From assembly GCF_002954225.1 (NCBI RefSeq), contig NZ_PPTH01000014.1, positions 1-64,000 on the forward strand: a DNA stretch of 64,000 bases, read 5' to 3'. The stretch is from Arthrobacter ruber. GTDB taxonomy: Bacteria; Actinomycetota; Actinomycetes; Actinomycetales; Micrococcaceae. The notes below the pieces were generated by a model, which did no database searches, was not told where the DNA came from, and was given only the letters and a program-made list of their open reading frames with translations. A program made the position numbers and the translations under genes. Of this stretch, positions 55,977-64,000 are shown in pieces. How positions within the stretch are numbered: the first letter of the stretch is position 1; every line of letters begins with the position of its first letter.

Positions 55977-57128
55977 TCAGGTGATCCAGACGCGCGCCTC
56001 GCGGCGCACGGCTCCTAGCAGGGAACGCCAGTACACGATGAACATGGCGTTGTCATAGAGCCACAGCGGGACGAAGAAGATGGCCGTCCGGATCGACGCC
56101 CTGTCCTTGGTCCGGTATGCGGTGACGATGTTCTCCGCCATGAAGATGGGCAGGAGGAACCAGTAGAACGGGTTGGGGGTGATGTCCCACAGCAGCCAGC
56201 TCAGGACCAGCGCGAGCAGCGCGGCCGGGAAGAGCAGGGACGAGAAGAACGTGAACGCGACCCCGCCCCAGGTGCGGCGGGTGATCTTGTTCCAGCCGTA
56301 GAGCCAGAGCGATTCCATGGCCCCTCGGTACCAGCGCAGGCGCTGGACCTCGAGGTCTCGGATCGTCGGCATGACGTCGGTGATCACCGGGCAGCGCTTG
56401 GTGCTGGTGCAGTCGAAGCCGAGGTGCCTGATCGCGAGGGTCAGCTCGTAGTCCTCGGTCAGGGAGTCCTCCATGTAGACGCTCCCGGGGGCGCCCGGAA
56501 GTGTCTTGCCGCGTGCATCGGCGATAGCCCGGAAGACGTGCACCGGGAACAGCGAGGCGGCACCGGAGAGAACGTGCACCTTGCCGCCCTGGCGCCCCAT
56601 GAGGCGGGTGCCACGTGCGTACTCGATGGCCTGGGCGCGTTCGATGAAGTTGTTGGGAGTGCGGGCGATGATGCAGCCCGACACCCCGCCCAGATTCGGC
56701 TTCACGTCATAGGCCCACAGGGCGTTCTTGACGAAGTCGTTGCTGAGCTCGCCATCCGCGTCCTGGGCCAGGATGTAATCGCCGTCGTCGAGCAGCGGCA
56801 TGACCAGGGCCAGTCCCTGGTTGAGCGCGCCGGCCTTCTTGGCCTTGTTGCCCACGGTCTCCAGCACCTGGGCGCCGGCCTCACGGGCCAGTCGTACGGT
56901 GTCGTCGGTGCAGTTGTCCGCCATGACGATGACCAACGCGGGTCTGATCGTCTGGGCGAACTGGCTGCGGACGGTCTTGACGATGCCGTCCTGCTCGTTG
57001 TGTGCCGGGATGAGTGACACGATGCGGGGCCCCGGCCGGTCCAGGCCGGAGAGGTCCAGGCCGCCGGCGTCGGGGGCGGTGGAGGGCGGGGCGCCCCCGA
57101 CGGAGAACGGGTCTGCGGTCAGTTGCAT
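55977..57128 (-). CDS. Processive GT2 glycan synthase (cellulose/chitin/PNAG synthase-like)
   Basis: The 383-aa protein has the GT2 catalytic core with SLIPAHNEQDG, Asp71 in MADNCTDDT, the DxD in QDADGELSND (123-125), the TED of TEDYELTL (224-226) and QRLRW (262-266), the finger-helix set of processive beta-glycan synthases. Four hydrophobic segments follow (about residues 290-315, 322-340, 348-366). UDP-sugars are polymerised and exported through the membrane. GGAGG precedes the ATG. It opens the glycan operon after a leader ORF that overlaps its first 10 bases. Confidence 0.93.
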   Translation of the reverse strand: MQLTADPFSVGGAPPSTAPDAGGLDLSGLDRPGPRIVSLIPAHNEQDGIVKTVRSQFAQTIRPALVIVMADNCTDDTVRLAREAGAQVLETVGNKAKKAGALNQGLALVMPLLDDGDYILAQDADGELSNDFVKNALWAYDVKPNLGGVSGCIIARTPNNFIERAQAIEYARGTRLMGRQGGKVHVLSGAASLFPVHVFRAIADARGKTLPGAPGSVYMEDSLTEDYELTLAIRHLGFDCTSTKRCPVITDVMPTIRDLEVQRLRWYRGAMESLWLYGWNKITRRTWGGVAFTFFSSLLFPAALLALVLSWLLWDITPNPFYWFLLPIFMAENIVTAYRTKDRASIRTAIFFVPLWLYDNAMFIVYWRSLLGAVRREARVWIT

Positions 57129-57253
57129 GACGGGCCTCCGTGCCGGACCTCGGCGCAGCGGCTGCAGGAGACTCTGGGGCGCTCTTGTTCGGGCCGGGGT
57201 CTCTCCTGCGGTTCAGGGGCCCGGGCGGGGGGCGTGGTGATAGTGGCAGTCAT
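57119..57253 (-). CDS. 44-aa leader ORF overlapping the glycan synthase start
   Basis: The frame starts at an ATG behind GAGGAGCGCAG. It codes for a Pro/Arg/Glu-rich peptide ending SCSRCAEVRHGGPSC, with C-x2-C and a further Cys. Its TGA lies 10 bases inside the synthase gene, a typical layout for translational coupling or a regulatory leader peptide. No homologue is known to me, and coding status is not proven. Confidence 0.5.
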   Translation of the reverse strand: MTATITTPPARAPEPQERPRPEQERPRVSCSRCAEVRHGGPSCN

Positions 57254-58348
57254 GACTGCGCTCCTCTTGAAGTGAGACCACGAGCTCAAAGGCTCGCGAC
57301 GAGACCGAATGCGCTTGTGCGCATGCAGGAAAGCACTTCACGACTGCCCTGTCGACGGCCGGAAGGCAGTTGATCGGACAATTGATTTGCGTTCAGCACA
57401 AAGCTTGTTCCGGTTCTCCGACTCGTTCACGAGTAGGTGCTACTCCACCTTTATCGGGGACTACTTGCCCGGCCGGACCGCTTTACTCAGAACCTCCGGG
57501 ACGGCCGGACAGACGGGCGACCGCCTGTTCCTCGTCATTTCCTGAGGATTCGCCTTGCTACGCCTGACACTTCCTACTCGTGTGCGCGCGGCGAGACCAT
57601 CAACGGACGGAGGGAAATTCCTTGCGGTGTCCGAAGTGGCGTTGATCACAATTAGTACGGAATTCGCGATGAAATGGTGCAGACCATTGCGGGCGTGGAT
57701 GGACGCCGCGCCAGGGTGCGCCACGCGGTGTGACGGGTGTGTCCCACGCGGTCCTTCAGGGACGCGTGACGCCGAGTTGTCCATCACGCTCAATCTGGCA
57801 GACGGCAGTAGTAACGGCCCCCTGACCTGCGCAATCAGTCCTATGCCGGCCCTCGTGGCCATGATGGGAGGGAGTCCGCGGAGCTGTTCCCGGGCCGACT
57901 CCCCTGGTACTCGACGGCTGCTTGGTGACGGGGCGCGGCCTGGAGGGAAGACCGGAGAAGCGGACGGGGGGTACCTGCTCACGGTGTCTGCAATTCGACG
58001 GTCGGCTCTGACGCGACGCAGTGCCCGACCGACTCGGAACTCGCTTACATGTTGTGTCCTGAAAGGGTGTTTCCGTCGGACCGTTCACCGCGAATTGGCC
58101 TTCCATGGATCGGATCCACCATGGATTCCACGACCCCGGCTTCCACCACCTATTGACGGGAAAAGTGACTCTTGCTGATCTCGAGGACTTATCCGAACTG
58201 CGCCATTTGTGCCTCTTAGACTATTGGAAGGGGCGAGGAAGTACCGGACCGGGGGAATTCAATGGGGCCTACGAGTAGTCGGAATTGGTAGACAGGTAGA
58301 TGAACTCCCTGATTTCGAGTATTCCGGTCCGAACTGGAGTGATATCCC
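57254..58348. other. About 1.1 kb gene-free region upstream of the glycan operon
   Basis: The sequence is visibly richer in A and T than its surroundings and no reading frame looks protein-like on either strand. It holds a short inverted repeat (ATGCGC/GCGCAT, 57309-57324) about 60 bases before the leader ORF. Near 58281 there is a 13-base stretch like a tRNA D-arm, but no complete tRNA. It may be a long regulatory region, a 5' leader, or the scar of lost genes. Confidence 0.5.
57309..57324. promoter_or_regulatory. Inverted repeat upstream of the glycan operon
   Basis: ATGCGC and GCGCAT are separated by TTGT. The site lies 56 bases before the leader ORF start, in a position suited to an operator. 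The recognition factor is unknown. Confidence 0.3.
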
Positions 58349-58655
58349 GTGCGGACGACCTCGCACCGGCTCCTCGCACCGTCGATCCGGTCGGACGAAC
58401 GCGCCGGGTTCCTCCGCCCCCGGCGCTCGCTCATGGGCCTGCGTCCTGTGGCGGACGACGTCTTCAGCGAGAACCGAGTGGGGCTCGACCATGTCGCCTT
58501 CGCCGTCGAGGATCGCGACGTCCTCGACGACGCTGCCAGGCAGTTGGACGATCGTCCTCTCACGCCCTGGAGCGAAGGACATCGGCGCGGGCTACATCCC
58601 GGAGTTCCGCGATCCTGACGGCATCGCACTCGAGCTCTGCGCTCCGAAGGCGTAG
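58349..58655 (+). pseudogene. Frameshifted VOC-family remnant
   Basis: Frame one (58349-58618) reads ENRVGLDHVAFAVEDRDVLD, the second half of a VOC domain. Near 58555-58575 the similarity moves to another frame, which ends IGAGYIPEFRDPDGIALELC. No frame covers both parts and the N-terminal half is missing. The last 60 bases are also the antisense of the GAF gene's end. Confidence 0.65.
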
Positions 58656-59281
58656 GTACCGGGTGCGGCCGGTCGGGCGGAGCCCGCGCCGTTGACCTCG
58701 AGCTCGGCTTCGTCCGCCAGACGGCGGAGCTGCGCGAGCCCCTGTCGGTCGAGGTCCCGCGGCTGCGGATCGAGGATGCACATGCTGCCCACGAACCACC
58801 CGCCGGGACCCCGCAGCGGTACACCGGCATAGAAGCGGGTGTAGGGCGCGCCCTTCACGAGGGGGTTGTCCCGGAAGCGCGCGTCAGCGAGGAGGTCGGG
58901 CACCACCAGTGTCCTGTCGCTCTGGATGGTGACGTTACAGAACGCCGCATGACGTTCGACGGCGCGCGGAAAGGGCCCTGCGAACGACTTGAGGTACTGC
59001 CGGTCCTCGGCGATGAGCGAGATGATCGCGGTCGACACCCCGAACCGGGACTGCGCCTGGCGGGTCAGGCGATCGAAGCGTTCCTCATCGCCTGAGTCGA
59101 GGAGCCCGGACCGGTCCAGCGCCCTGAGTCGCTGGCGCTCCATCTCGCGGTTGGTGGTCGATGACGTCGGAAGGTCTGACGGGATCTCCGCACCGGAGGA
59201 CAAAGGCATGGGCAAGAAGGGAATCCGCTCGGCTGGGGGTTGGGAAGGCTGACCGTTCGCTGCGGCAACGGATATACCCAT
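58592..59281 (-). CDS. GAF-domain protein
   Basis: The 229-aa protein has one GAF domain (about residues 45-200). It shows RLRALDRSGLLDSGDEERFD, FGVSTAIISLIAEDRQYLKS, ERHAAFCNVTIQSDRTLVV and GVPLRGPGGWFVGSMCILD, the pattern of sensors that read redox or small-molecule signals. The first 40 residues are irregular, so MERQRL about residue 47 could be the start. The last 20 residues overlap the VOC remnant and look like read-through into it. The signalling partner is not in view. Confidence 0.8.
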   Translation of the reverse strand: MGISVAAANGQPSQPPAERIPFLPMPLSSGAEIPSDLPTSSTTNREMERQRLRALDRSGLLDSGDEERFDRLTRQAQSRFGVSTAIISLIAEDRQYLKSFAGPFPRAVERHAAFCNVTIQSDRTLVVPDLLADARFRDNPLVKGAPYTRFYAGVPLRGPGGWFVGSMCILDPQPRDLDRQGLAQLRRLADEAELEVNGAGSARPAAPGTYAFGAQSSSAMPSGSRNSGM

Positions 59282-59619
59282 ACTGCCTGTCGAATCTCAA
59301 GACGGCGGCCGGGGAGGGGAGCGTGCGGCGAAAGCTTTGGCGAACTTTCCCTGTACTGCGGTGTGCGACAGGAGCTGCCGCTGTACGAGGCGCGGCTGAT
59401 GGGCAGGCCTGTCCGAGGGCTGCACCCACCCCGGGGAAGCGCCCGGTGGTCGGCACAGTCCCGATCAGGACCGCGTCACACGATCAGGCGGCGCACTCCC
59501 CCCGTCCCACCGGTACGCGGCATGGGTGCAACGCCAAGGGGTCATGCTGCGATGGTGCTGCAGCATGACCCCGTGGTGGGTCTCCGGGTCGGCCAGGATG
59601 ACCCCCGGCATGACGGGCG
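59282..59619. other. Gene-free stretch between the GAF and stress-protein genes
   Basis: No frame looks like a protein on either strand. The only clear structure is the hairpin at 59538-59572. The part nearest the GAF gene probably holds its promoter. Confidence 0.45.
59538..59572 (-). terminator. Hairpin downstream of the tct-usp operon
   Basis: GGGGTCATGCTGC (59538-59550) and GCAGCATGACCCC (59560-59572) form a perfect 13-bp stem with a 9-base loop, 47 bases beyond the universal stress protein stop. There is no U-tract. Confidence 0.55.
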
Positions 59620-60015
59620 TCAGGAGAGCTTGACCGCCAGCACGTTGCAGGGTGCGGACAGCAGGATCGTCTGCGCCGTCGAACCCATGATCAGCTTGCC
59701 CACCGGAGTGCGGTGCCGCAGTCCGATCACGATCAGGTCCGCAGCCAGTTCCGCCGCCGTGTCGACCACCTCCTCGGCCGCCGTGGCCTCCGAGATGCTG
59801 TGGCGGATGGAGTAGGGCACCCCTGCCGCGCTGAGTATGCCCTCCAGCTTCGAGACGTCCTCGGAGTCGGCATAGGCCGGGTTGACGAGGCGGTCGGCAC
59901 GGGTGGTGTTGATGACCACCAGCTCGGCATCCCGGCGTCGGGCCTCCTCGACCGCTTCGGCCACGGCGGCCTCCCCCAGTGCGTTGGGCACATAGCCCAC
60001 CACGATGGTGCTCAT
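59620..60015 (-). CDS. Universal stress protein
   Basis: The 131-aa protein has the USP fold: [30 protein letters not shown] and the nucleotide-binding [20 protein letters not shown] (G-2x-G-9x-G-S/T pattern), then CNVLAVK. USPs bind ATP and modulate stress or metabolism. Its ATG overlaps the tctA stop (ATGA), so it belongs to the transporter operon and may couple uptake to energy state. Confidence 0.93.
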   Translation of the reverse strand: MSTIVVGYVPNALGEAAVAEAVEEARRRDAELVVINTTRADRLVNPAYADSEDVSKLEGILSAAGVPYSIRHSISEATAAEEVVDTAAELAADLIVIGLRHRTPVGKLIMGSTAQTILLSAPCNVLAVKLS

Positions 60016-61721
60016 CGGCCAGTGTCCTTTCGGTCGGATCCGGGCGACGTCGGAGACGACGGCGCCGCGGATGTGGCGGGAGACGACGGTGCAGACGAGG
60101 TCGGTGACCCCGGCGCGGTCACAGAGGGTGCCGTCGTCGACGCATCGGCCCCGGCACCAGCCGTGCCGGCCTCCGATCCGCGGACGACGTCGGCCGCGTC
60201 GGCGTTCGCCGCGACCATGGCCTCGAACTGGCGCTGGCGCCGCTTGAGCAGGAGGGACAGGGCGAAGATCACGATCAGGACCACGTAGATGGTCGCGGCG
60301 ACCGGCGACTGGATCAGCGCCACCGGATCACCCTGGGAGATCGCGAGCGACCGGCGGAGCTGGCTCTCGAAGATCGGACCGAGGATCAGGCCCACCACCA
60401 TCGGCGCGATCGGGTAGCCGAAGCGCCTCATGAAGAAGCCGAGGATACCGACCACCAGCAGGATGATGACATCGATCGGCGTGAAGTTCACCGAGAACGC
60501 ACCGAGGACGGCGAACACCAGGATCCCCGCGTACAGGTAGGGCCGCGGGATCTGGAGGATCTTGACCCAGATGCCCACGAGCGGGAGGTTCAGCACGAGC
60601 AGCATCAGGTTGCCCACGTAGAGGCTCGCGATGAGCGCCCACACCAGTGCACTGTTGGACTCGAAGAGCTGCGGGCCCACGGGGATCTGGTACCGCTGGA
60701 AGGCCACGAGCATCATGGCGGCCGTGGCCGTCGTGGGGATGCCGAGGGTCAGCAGGGGTACGAGCACGCCGGCAGCCGCGGCGTTGTTCGCGGCCTCCGG
60801 ACCTGCAACGCCCTCGATGGCGCCCTTGCCGAACTGCTTCTTGTTCTCACCCTTCGCGAGCTTGCGCTCGGAGGCGTAGGACAGGAAGGTCGCGACGTCG
60901 GCCCCGCCGGCGGGGATGGTGCCCACCGGGAAGCCGATGAACGTCCCGCGGAGCCAGGGCTTCCAGGACCTGCGGAGATCGTCCTTGCGGAGCCAGCTCG
61001 TCCAGCCACCGGTCACCGGGATGACCTTGATGGGCCCGTGCCGCAGGCGGGACGCCACGTAGAGCGCCTCGCCGACGGCGAAGAGCGCCACGGCCACGAG
61101 GACGACGTCGATCCCGTCCGCCAGGAACGGGCTGCCGAAGGTGTAGCGCTGCTGGGCGGTGAGCGCGTCGAACCCGACGAGCGCGATGAACAGCCCGAGT
61201 CCCAGGGAGGCCAGGCCGCGCAGCACCGAGGAGCCGAGCAGGGCGCCCACCGTCAGGAACGCCACCACCATGAGCGCCACGTACTCCACGGGACCGATCT
61301 GCACCGCGAAGGCCGCCACGAACGGGGCCAGGAAGCTCAGCAGGACGGTCGCGATGGTACCGGCGACGAACGAGCCGACCGCGGCCGTCGCGAGCGCCGC
61401 CGCTCCCCTGCCGGCCTTCGCCATCTTGTTGCCCTCGAGGGCCGTGACGATCGAGGAGGACTCACCGGGCGTATTGAGCAGGATCGACGTCGTGGACCCG
61501 CCGTACATGCCGCCGTAGTAGATGCCGGCGAAGACGATGATCGCCGCCGTCGGCTCGAGGCTGTAGGTGATGGGCATGAGCAGGGCCACCGTCATGGCCG
61601 GGCCGATGCCCGGCAGCACGCCGACCGCCGTACCCACGAGCACCCCGCCGAGTGCGAAGAGCAGGTACATGGGCTGCATCGCCGTGGCGAAGCCCTCCAT
61701 GAGCAGGAAGAAGTTATCCAC
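60012..61721 (-). CDS. tctA: Tripartite tricarboxylate transporter, large permease (TctA)
   Basis: The 569-aa protein has 11-12 membrane helices with the TctA signatures [17 protein letters not shown] and [21 protein letters not shown] (twice-repeated core), [24 protein letters not shown] and [20 protein letters not shown]. It imports citrate-like acids by ion coupling. The C-terminal 60 residues are a Ser/Ala/Pro-rich cytoplasmic tail. It starts at a GTG that overlaps the tctB stop by 8 bases. Confidence 0.95.
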   Translation of the reverse strand: MDNFFLLMEGFATAMQPMYLLFALGGVLVGTAVGVLPGIGPAMTVALLMPITYSLEPTAAIIVFAGIYYGGMYGGSTTSILLNTPGESSSIVTALEGNKMAKAGRGAAALATAAVGSFVAGTIATVLLSFLAPFVAAFAVQIGPVEYVALMVVAFLTVGALLGSSVLRGLASLGLGLFIALVGFDALTAQQRYTFGSPFLADGIDVVLVAVALFAVGEALYVASRLRHGPIKVIPVTGGWTSWLRKDDLRRSWKPWLRGTFIGFPVGTIPAGGADVATFLSYASERKLAKGENKKQFGKGAIEGVAGPEAANNAAAAGVLVPLLTLGIPTTATAAMMLVAFQRYQIPVGPQLFESNSALVWALIASLYVGNLMLLVLNLPLVGIWVKILQIPRPYLYAGILVFAVLGAFSVNFTPIDVIILLVVGILGFFMRRFGYPIAPMVVGLILGPIFESQLRRSLAISQGDPVALIQSPVAATIYVVLIVIFALSLLLKRRQRQFEAMVAANADAADVVRGSEAGTAGAGADASTTAPSVTAPGSPTSSAPSSPATSAAPSSPTSPGSDRKDTGR

Positions 61722-62256
61722 CGAAGATCCCCAGCCCTTCGAGGAAGCCCGGAGGCAGCGAGACGCCGAGGAGCCCGCCGAAGACGAACTGCAGCACCAG
61801 GGCCAGGACGATCGCGGTCACGAGGTTGCGCCACCAGGGGCGCGCTCCGAGTGACCATGCGGCGCCGAAGAAGAGGATGGCCGCTGCGACGGGCCACCCG
61901 AGCGGCACGATCAGGAACGCGTGCAGCAGGACGAAGCCTGCGAGCTTCCCGACGGTCAACCAGTCCGTCTTCGCCTCGAGGTCCACGTCCTCACCCTCAT
62001 CGGCGGAGCCACGGTGGCCGCGGAGCACCTGGAACACCAGGCCCGCCCCGACTGCCACGAGCAGTGCGGACACGGCGAAGGGGAAGGCACGGGGCCCGAT
62101 GTCACTGGCCGACGGCGGGGTCTGGATCCCCGCGCCGGCCACGAAGCCGACGACGCCGATGCTCACGATGAGCAGTGCGAAGACCAGCTCACCGATCGGC
62201 TTGCCGGGAGCGGCGGCCGTGCCGCTCCCGGGGCTGTTCTGGACCGAGGTACTCAT
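61714..62256 (-). CDS. tctB: Tripartite tricarboxylate transporter, small permease (TctB)
   Basis: The 180-aa protein has four hydrophobic segments ([77 protein letters not shown]), typical of TctB. The motif SDIGPRAFP before the second helix is conserved. It starts 2 bases after tctC and overlaps tctA. Confidence 0.92.
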   Translation of the reverse strand: MSTSVQNSPGSGTAAAPGKPIGELVFALLIVSIGVVGFVAGAGIQTPPSASDIGPRAFPFAVSALLVAVGAGLVFQVLRGHRGSADEGEDVDLEAKTDWLTVGKLAGFVLLHAFLIVPLGWPVAAAILFFGAAWSLGARPWWRNLVTAIVLALVLQFVFGGLLGVSLPPGFLEGLGIFGG

Positions 62257-62258
62257 GG

Positions 62259-63266
62259 CTAGAGCAGGCCGATGTCGGTGAGGGTCGTCTTGACGCTGGC
62301 GATGTCCTCGTCGAGGAAGCTCTGGAACTCCTCGCCGGTCAGGAAAGCGTCCGACCAGTTGTTCTCCTCGAGGGTGGCCTTCCAGGTGTCGGTCGCGTGC
62401 AGGTCGGTCACGAGCTGCGTGAGCTTGTCGGCCTGGGCGTCGTCGATGTTCCCGGGGGCGACGACGCCGCGCCAGTTGGTCAGCACGAGGTCCACGCCCT
62501 CCTCGGTGAGGGTCGGGGTGTCGGGCAGCTGCGGGGCGGCTTCCTCACCGGACACCGCGAGCGCCCGGAGCTTGCCGGCATCGACCTGCTCCGCGTACTC
62601 GCCGACGCCGGAGATGCCGGCGTTGACCTTGTTGCCGAGCAGTGCGGCGAGCGATTCGCCACCACCGGAGTAGGGGATGTAGTTGAGGCTGTCCGGGGAG
62701 ATACCGGCCTCCTTCAGGACCGAGCCGGCCAGGATGTGGTCGGCGCCGCCGGCCGAGCCGCCCGTGATGGAGACGCCCTTGCCCTTGGCCTCGATGTCGT
62801 CGAGCAGGTCCTGGATGGTCTGGTACGGCGAATCCGCGGGGACCACGATCACGAGGGGCTCCTCGGTGAGGCGGGCGATCGGGGTGGTGTCCTCGATGCG
62901 GGTGGCGGCGTTGTTGGTCTCCACGGCGCCGACCATCACGTAGCCCATGACCATCAGTGTGTTCGGGTCCGTCTCGGTGGCGAGCTGGGCGAGGCCGTTG
63001 GTGCCGCCGGCACCTCCGACGTTGACCACGGAGGCGTTGCCCACGAGGTCGTTCTCCTTGAGGTCCGTCTCGATGGCCCGGCCGGTCTGGTCCCAGCCTC
63101 CACCGGGATCGGCGGGGACCACGATGTTGAGTTTCTCGATCGTTCCTTCCGCGTCACCCGCGGTGGTGCTCTCCGTCATCGAGCCGCAGGCCGAGAGGGC
63201 CAGTGCGGAGACGAGGGCGAGTGAGGTGAGGGCCGAGCGGCGCGTCGTCGTGCGTTCGATCTTCAT
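62259..63266 (-). CDS. tctC: Tripartite tricarboxylate transporter, substrate-binding lipoprotein (TctC)
   Basis: The 335-aa protein has a lipobox (LALSACGS) after a signal peptide. The mature protein shows the TctC family motifs [35 protein letters not shown] and [19 protein letters not shown]. It captures di- or tricarboxylates for the TctAB permease. It heads the operon, and a CitA-like sensor is divergent. Confidence 0.95.
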   Translation of the reverse strand: MKIERTTTRRSALTSLALVSALALSACGSMTESTTAGDAEGTIEKLNIVVPADPGGGWDQTGRAIETDLKENDLVGNASVVNVGGAGGTNGLAQLATETDPNTLMVMGYVMVGAVETNNAATRIEDTTPIARLTEEPLVIVVPADSPYQTIQDLLDDIEAKGKGVSITGGSAGGADHILAGSVLKEAGISPDSLNYIPYSGGGESLAALLGNKVNAGISGVGEYAEQVDAGKLRALAVSGEEAAPQLPDTPTLTEEGVDLVLTNWRGVVAPGNIDDAQADKLTQLVTDLHATDTWKATLEENNWSDAFLTGEEFQSFLDEDIASVKTTLTDIGLL

Positions 63267-63284
63267 GGGTGTCTCTTCCTTGAG

Positions 63285-63430
63285 ATGTGATGTGTGTCAC
63301 CACTGCTGTCCTCAGGCTAGGAAGGGGACTGACCGGCGGTAAAGCATGCGGTCGTAGTGCTCGTATTGGTCTTTGTGGTCTCGGGGTACGGTTTGTCCGC
63401 TCCGGTGTGATGCGCCCGGGCGTGTCACAC
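63285..63430. promoter_or_regulatory. Divergent control region of tctC and the sensor kinase
   Basis: TGTGATG and GTGTCAC half-sites occur twice: at 63285-63300 in front of tctC, and at 63406-63429 in front of the kinase, where they sit in a 26-base near-perfect palindrome (63405-63430) around CGCCCGGGCG. On the minus strand TTTACC and TAGCCT, 18 bases apart, may be the tctC promoter. A response regulator of the CitB type is the expected ligand. Confidence 0.45.
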
Positions 63431-63437
63431 TAAGGGA

Positions 63438-64000
63438 ATGATCAGGTCGATGTCGCTTCGATCACAGCTGTTCCTGCTGCAGCTGGCCATCGTTCTGATC
63501 ATCGTTGCCGTCGCCGGCTCGACGGCCGTCGCGATGCAGCGCCAGCAGATCCGGGAGCAGTACGAGGACCGCATGGTCGGTGTCGCCCAGTCGGTGGCCC
63601 AGCTGCCCTCCGTGATCGACGCCTTCGACGAGACGGATCCCAGCAAGACCATCCAGCCCATCGCCGACCTCATCCGCCAGTCCACCGGCGTGACCTATGT
63701 CGTCGTCACCGACGAGGACGGCATCCGCTACTCCCATCCGAATCCCGAGCTCATCGGCGAGATCGTGTCCACCGACCCGTCCATCCCGCTCTCCGGGAAG
63801 ACGTTCGTGGGCACCCAGACCGGCACGCTCGGTAAGTCCTGGCGCGTGAAGGTGCCCATTCTCGACGCCGACGGCAGCATCATCGGCACGGCGTCCGTCG
63901 GCACCCTCGAGTCGGAGCTCGACGCCGACCTCTACGAGGACCTGCCCCGCCTGCTGGCCTGGTTGATCGTGGCCGCGCTCGTCGGGTCCGCGGGGGCCAT
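63438..64000 (+). CDS. Sensor histidine kinase, CitA/DcuS type (C-terminus beyond the right edge)
   Basis: The gene starts at an ATG directly behind AAGGGA and stays open to the last base (187 codons). An N-terminal helix (LFLLQLAIVLIIVAVAGSTA) is followed by an outer PDC/PAS-like sensor domain (IADLIRQSTGVTYVVVTDED and RYSHPNPELIG, the citrate/fumarate sensor motif; VGTQTGTLGKSWRVKVPI). A second helix begins near residue 173 (LLAWLIVAALVGSAG). The kinase core lies outside. It probably senses the acid carried by TctCBA. Confidence 0.9.
   Translation, partial: MIRSMSLRSQLFLLQLAIVLIIVAVAGSTAVAMQRQQIREQYEDRMVGVAQSVAQLPSVIDAFDETDPSKTIQPIADLIRQSTGVTYVVVTDEDGIRYSHPNPELIGEIVSTDPSIPLSGKTFVGTQTGTLGKSWRVKVPILDADGSIIGTASVGTLESELDADLYEDLPRLLAWLIVAALVGSAGA

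Noticed and set aside
58281-58293. tRNA-Leu-like stretch GGAATTGGTAGAC
   Set aside because: It matches a D-arm, but no acceptor stem, anticodon arm or T-arm of proper length surrounds it. At most it is a chance match or a tRNA scrap.

Overview
The window is high-GC DNA from an actinobacterium, most likely Arthrobacter or a close Micrococcaceae relative. Three things point there: a monomeric NADP isocitrate dehydrogenase, a PerM-like (DUF6350) - purN - purH neighbourhood, and Actinobacteria-type families such as DUF1684, MSMEG_6728, ScbR-like TetR and LAXTG-like sorting tails. Coding density is high and GTG/TTG starts are common. No rRNA, tRNA, insertion sequence, phage or CRISPR array was recognised.

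Layout. 1-1.7 kb: two secreted surface proteins, one chaplin-like and cut by the left edge, one Val/Pro-rich with a C-terminal membrane segment. 1.7-12.4 kb: core metabolism (icd, purH, purN) with an MFS carrier, CorA, a PerM-like protein, TauE and DUF1684. 12.4-17 kb: K+ channel, GT4 glycosyltransferase, Stealth-type sugar-phosphate transferase, MSMEG_6728 protein. 17-28.7 kb: phosphoesterase, SRAP/YedK, hydrolase with divergent WYL regulator, metallo-beta-lactamase fold protein, phospholipase D family protein, gamma-glutamyltransferase coupled to a GntR/FCD regulator, DUF1275, CPBP protease, pentapeptide-repeat protein. 28.7-39 kb: APC permease, glutaminase-STAS-cNMP fusion, epimerase-like protein, GT87, two VOC proteins, 2-hydroxyacid dehydrogenase, AI-2E family permease, ScbR-like TetR. 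39-44.4 kb: aldo/keto reductase, a sugar ABC importer without its own ATPase, SDR. 44.4-48 kb: small proteins, hemerythrin, and two decayed genes (DUF429 and GAF-ANTAR remnants).

The most striking region is 49.0-57.3 kb on the minus strand. It is a tightly packed, largely overlapping gene set: a 44-aa leader ORF, a processive GT2 glycan synthase, a 51-aa membrane microprotein carrying two LAATG motifs, a NodB-type polysaccharide deacetylase lipoprotein, a GT39-like glycosyltransferase, a secreted copper-radical (galactose/glyoxal oxidase-like) enzyme with all expected active-site residues, an Excalibur-type lipoprotein and a GH18-LysM protein. Together they look like an export, deacetylation, oxidation and trimming system for a surface glycan. 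They recall the Streptomyces CslA/GlxA pair but add a deacetylase and a sortase-like tail. About 1.1 kb of gene-free DNA lies upstream.

58.3-64 kb: a frameshifted VOC relic overlapping a GAF protein, then a tripartite tricarboxylate transporter (tctC-tctB-tctA) coupled to a universal stress protein. A CitA/DcuS-type sensor kinase, cut by the right edge, is transcribed divergently from it.

Start codons were chosen from Shine-Dalgarno sequences, overlaps and remembered family lengths. No database search was possible.
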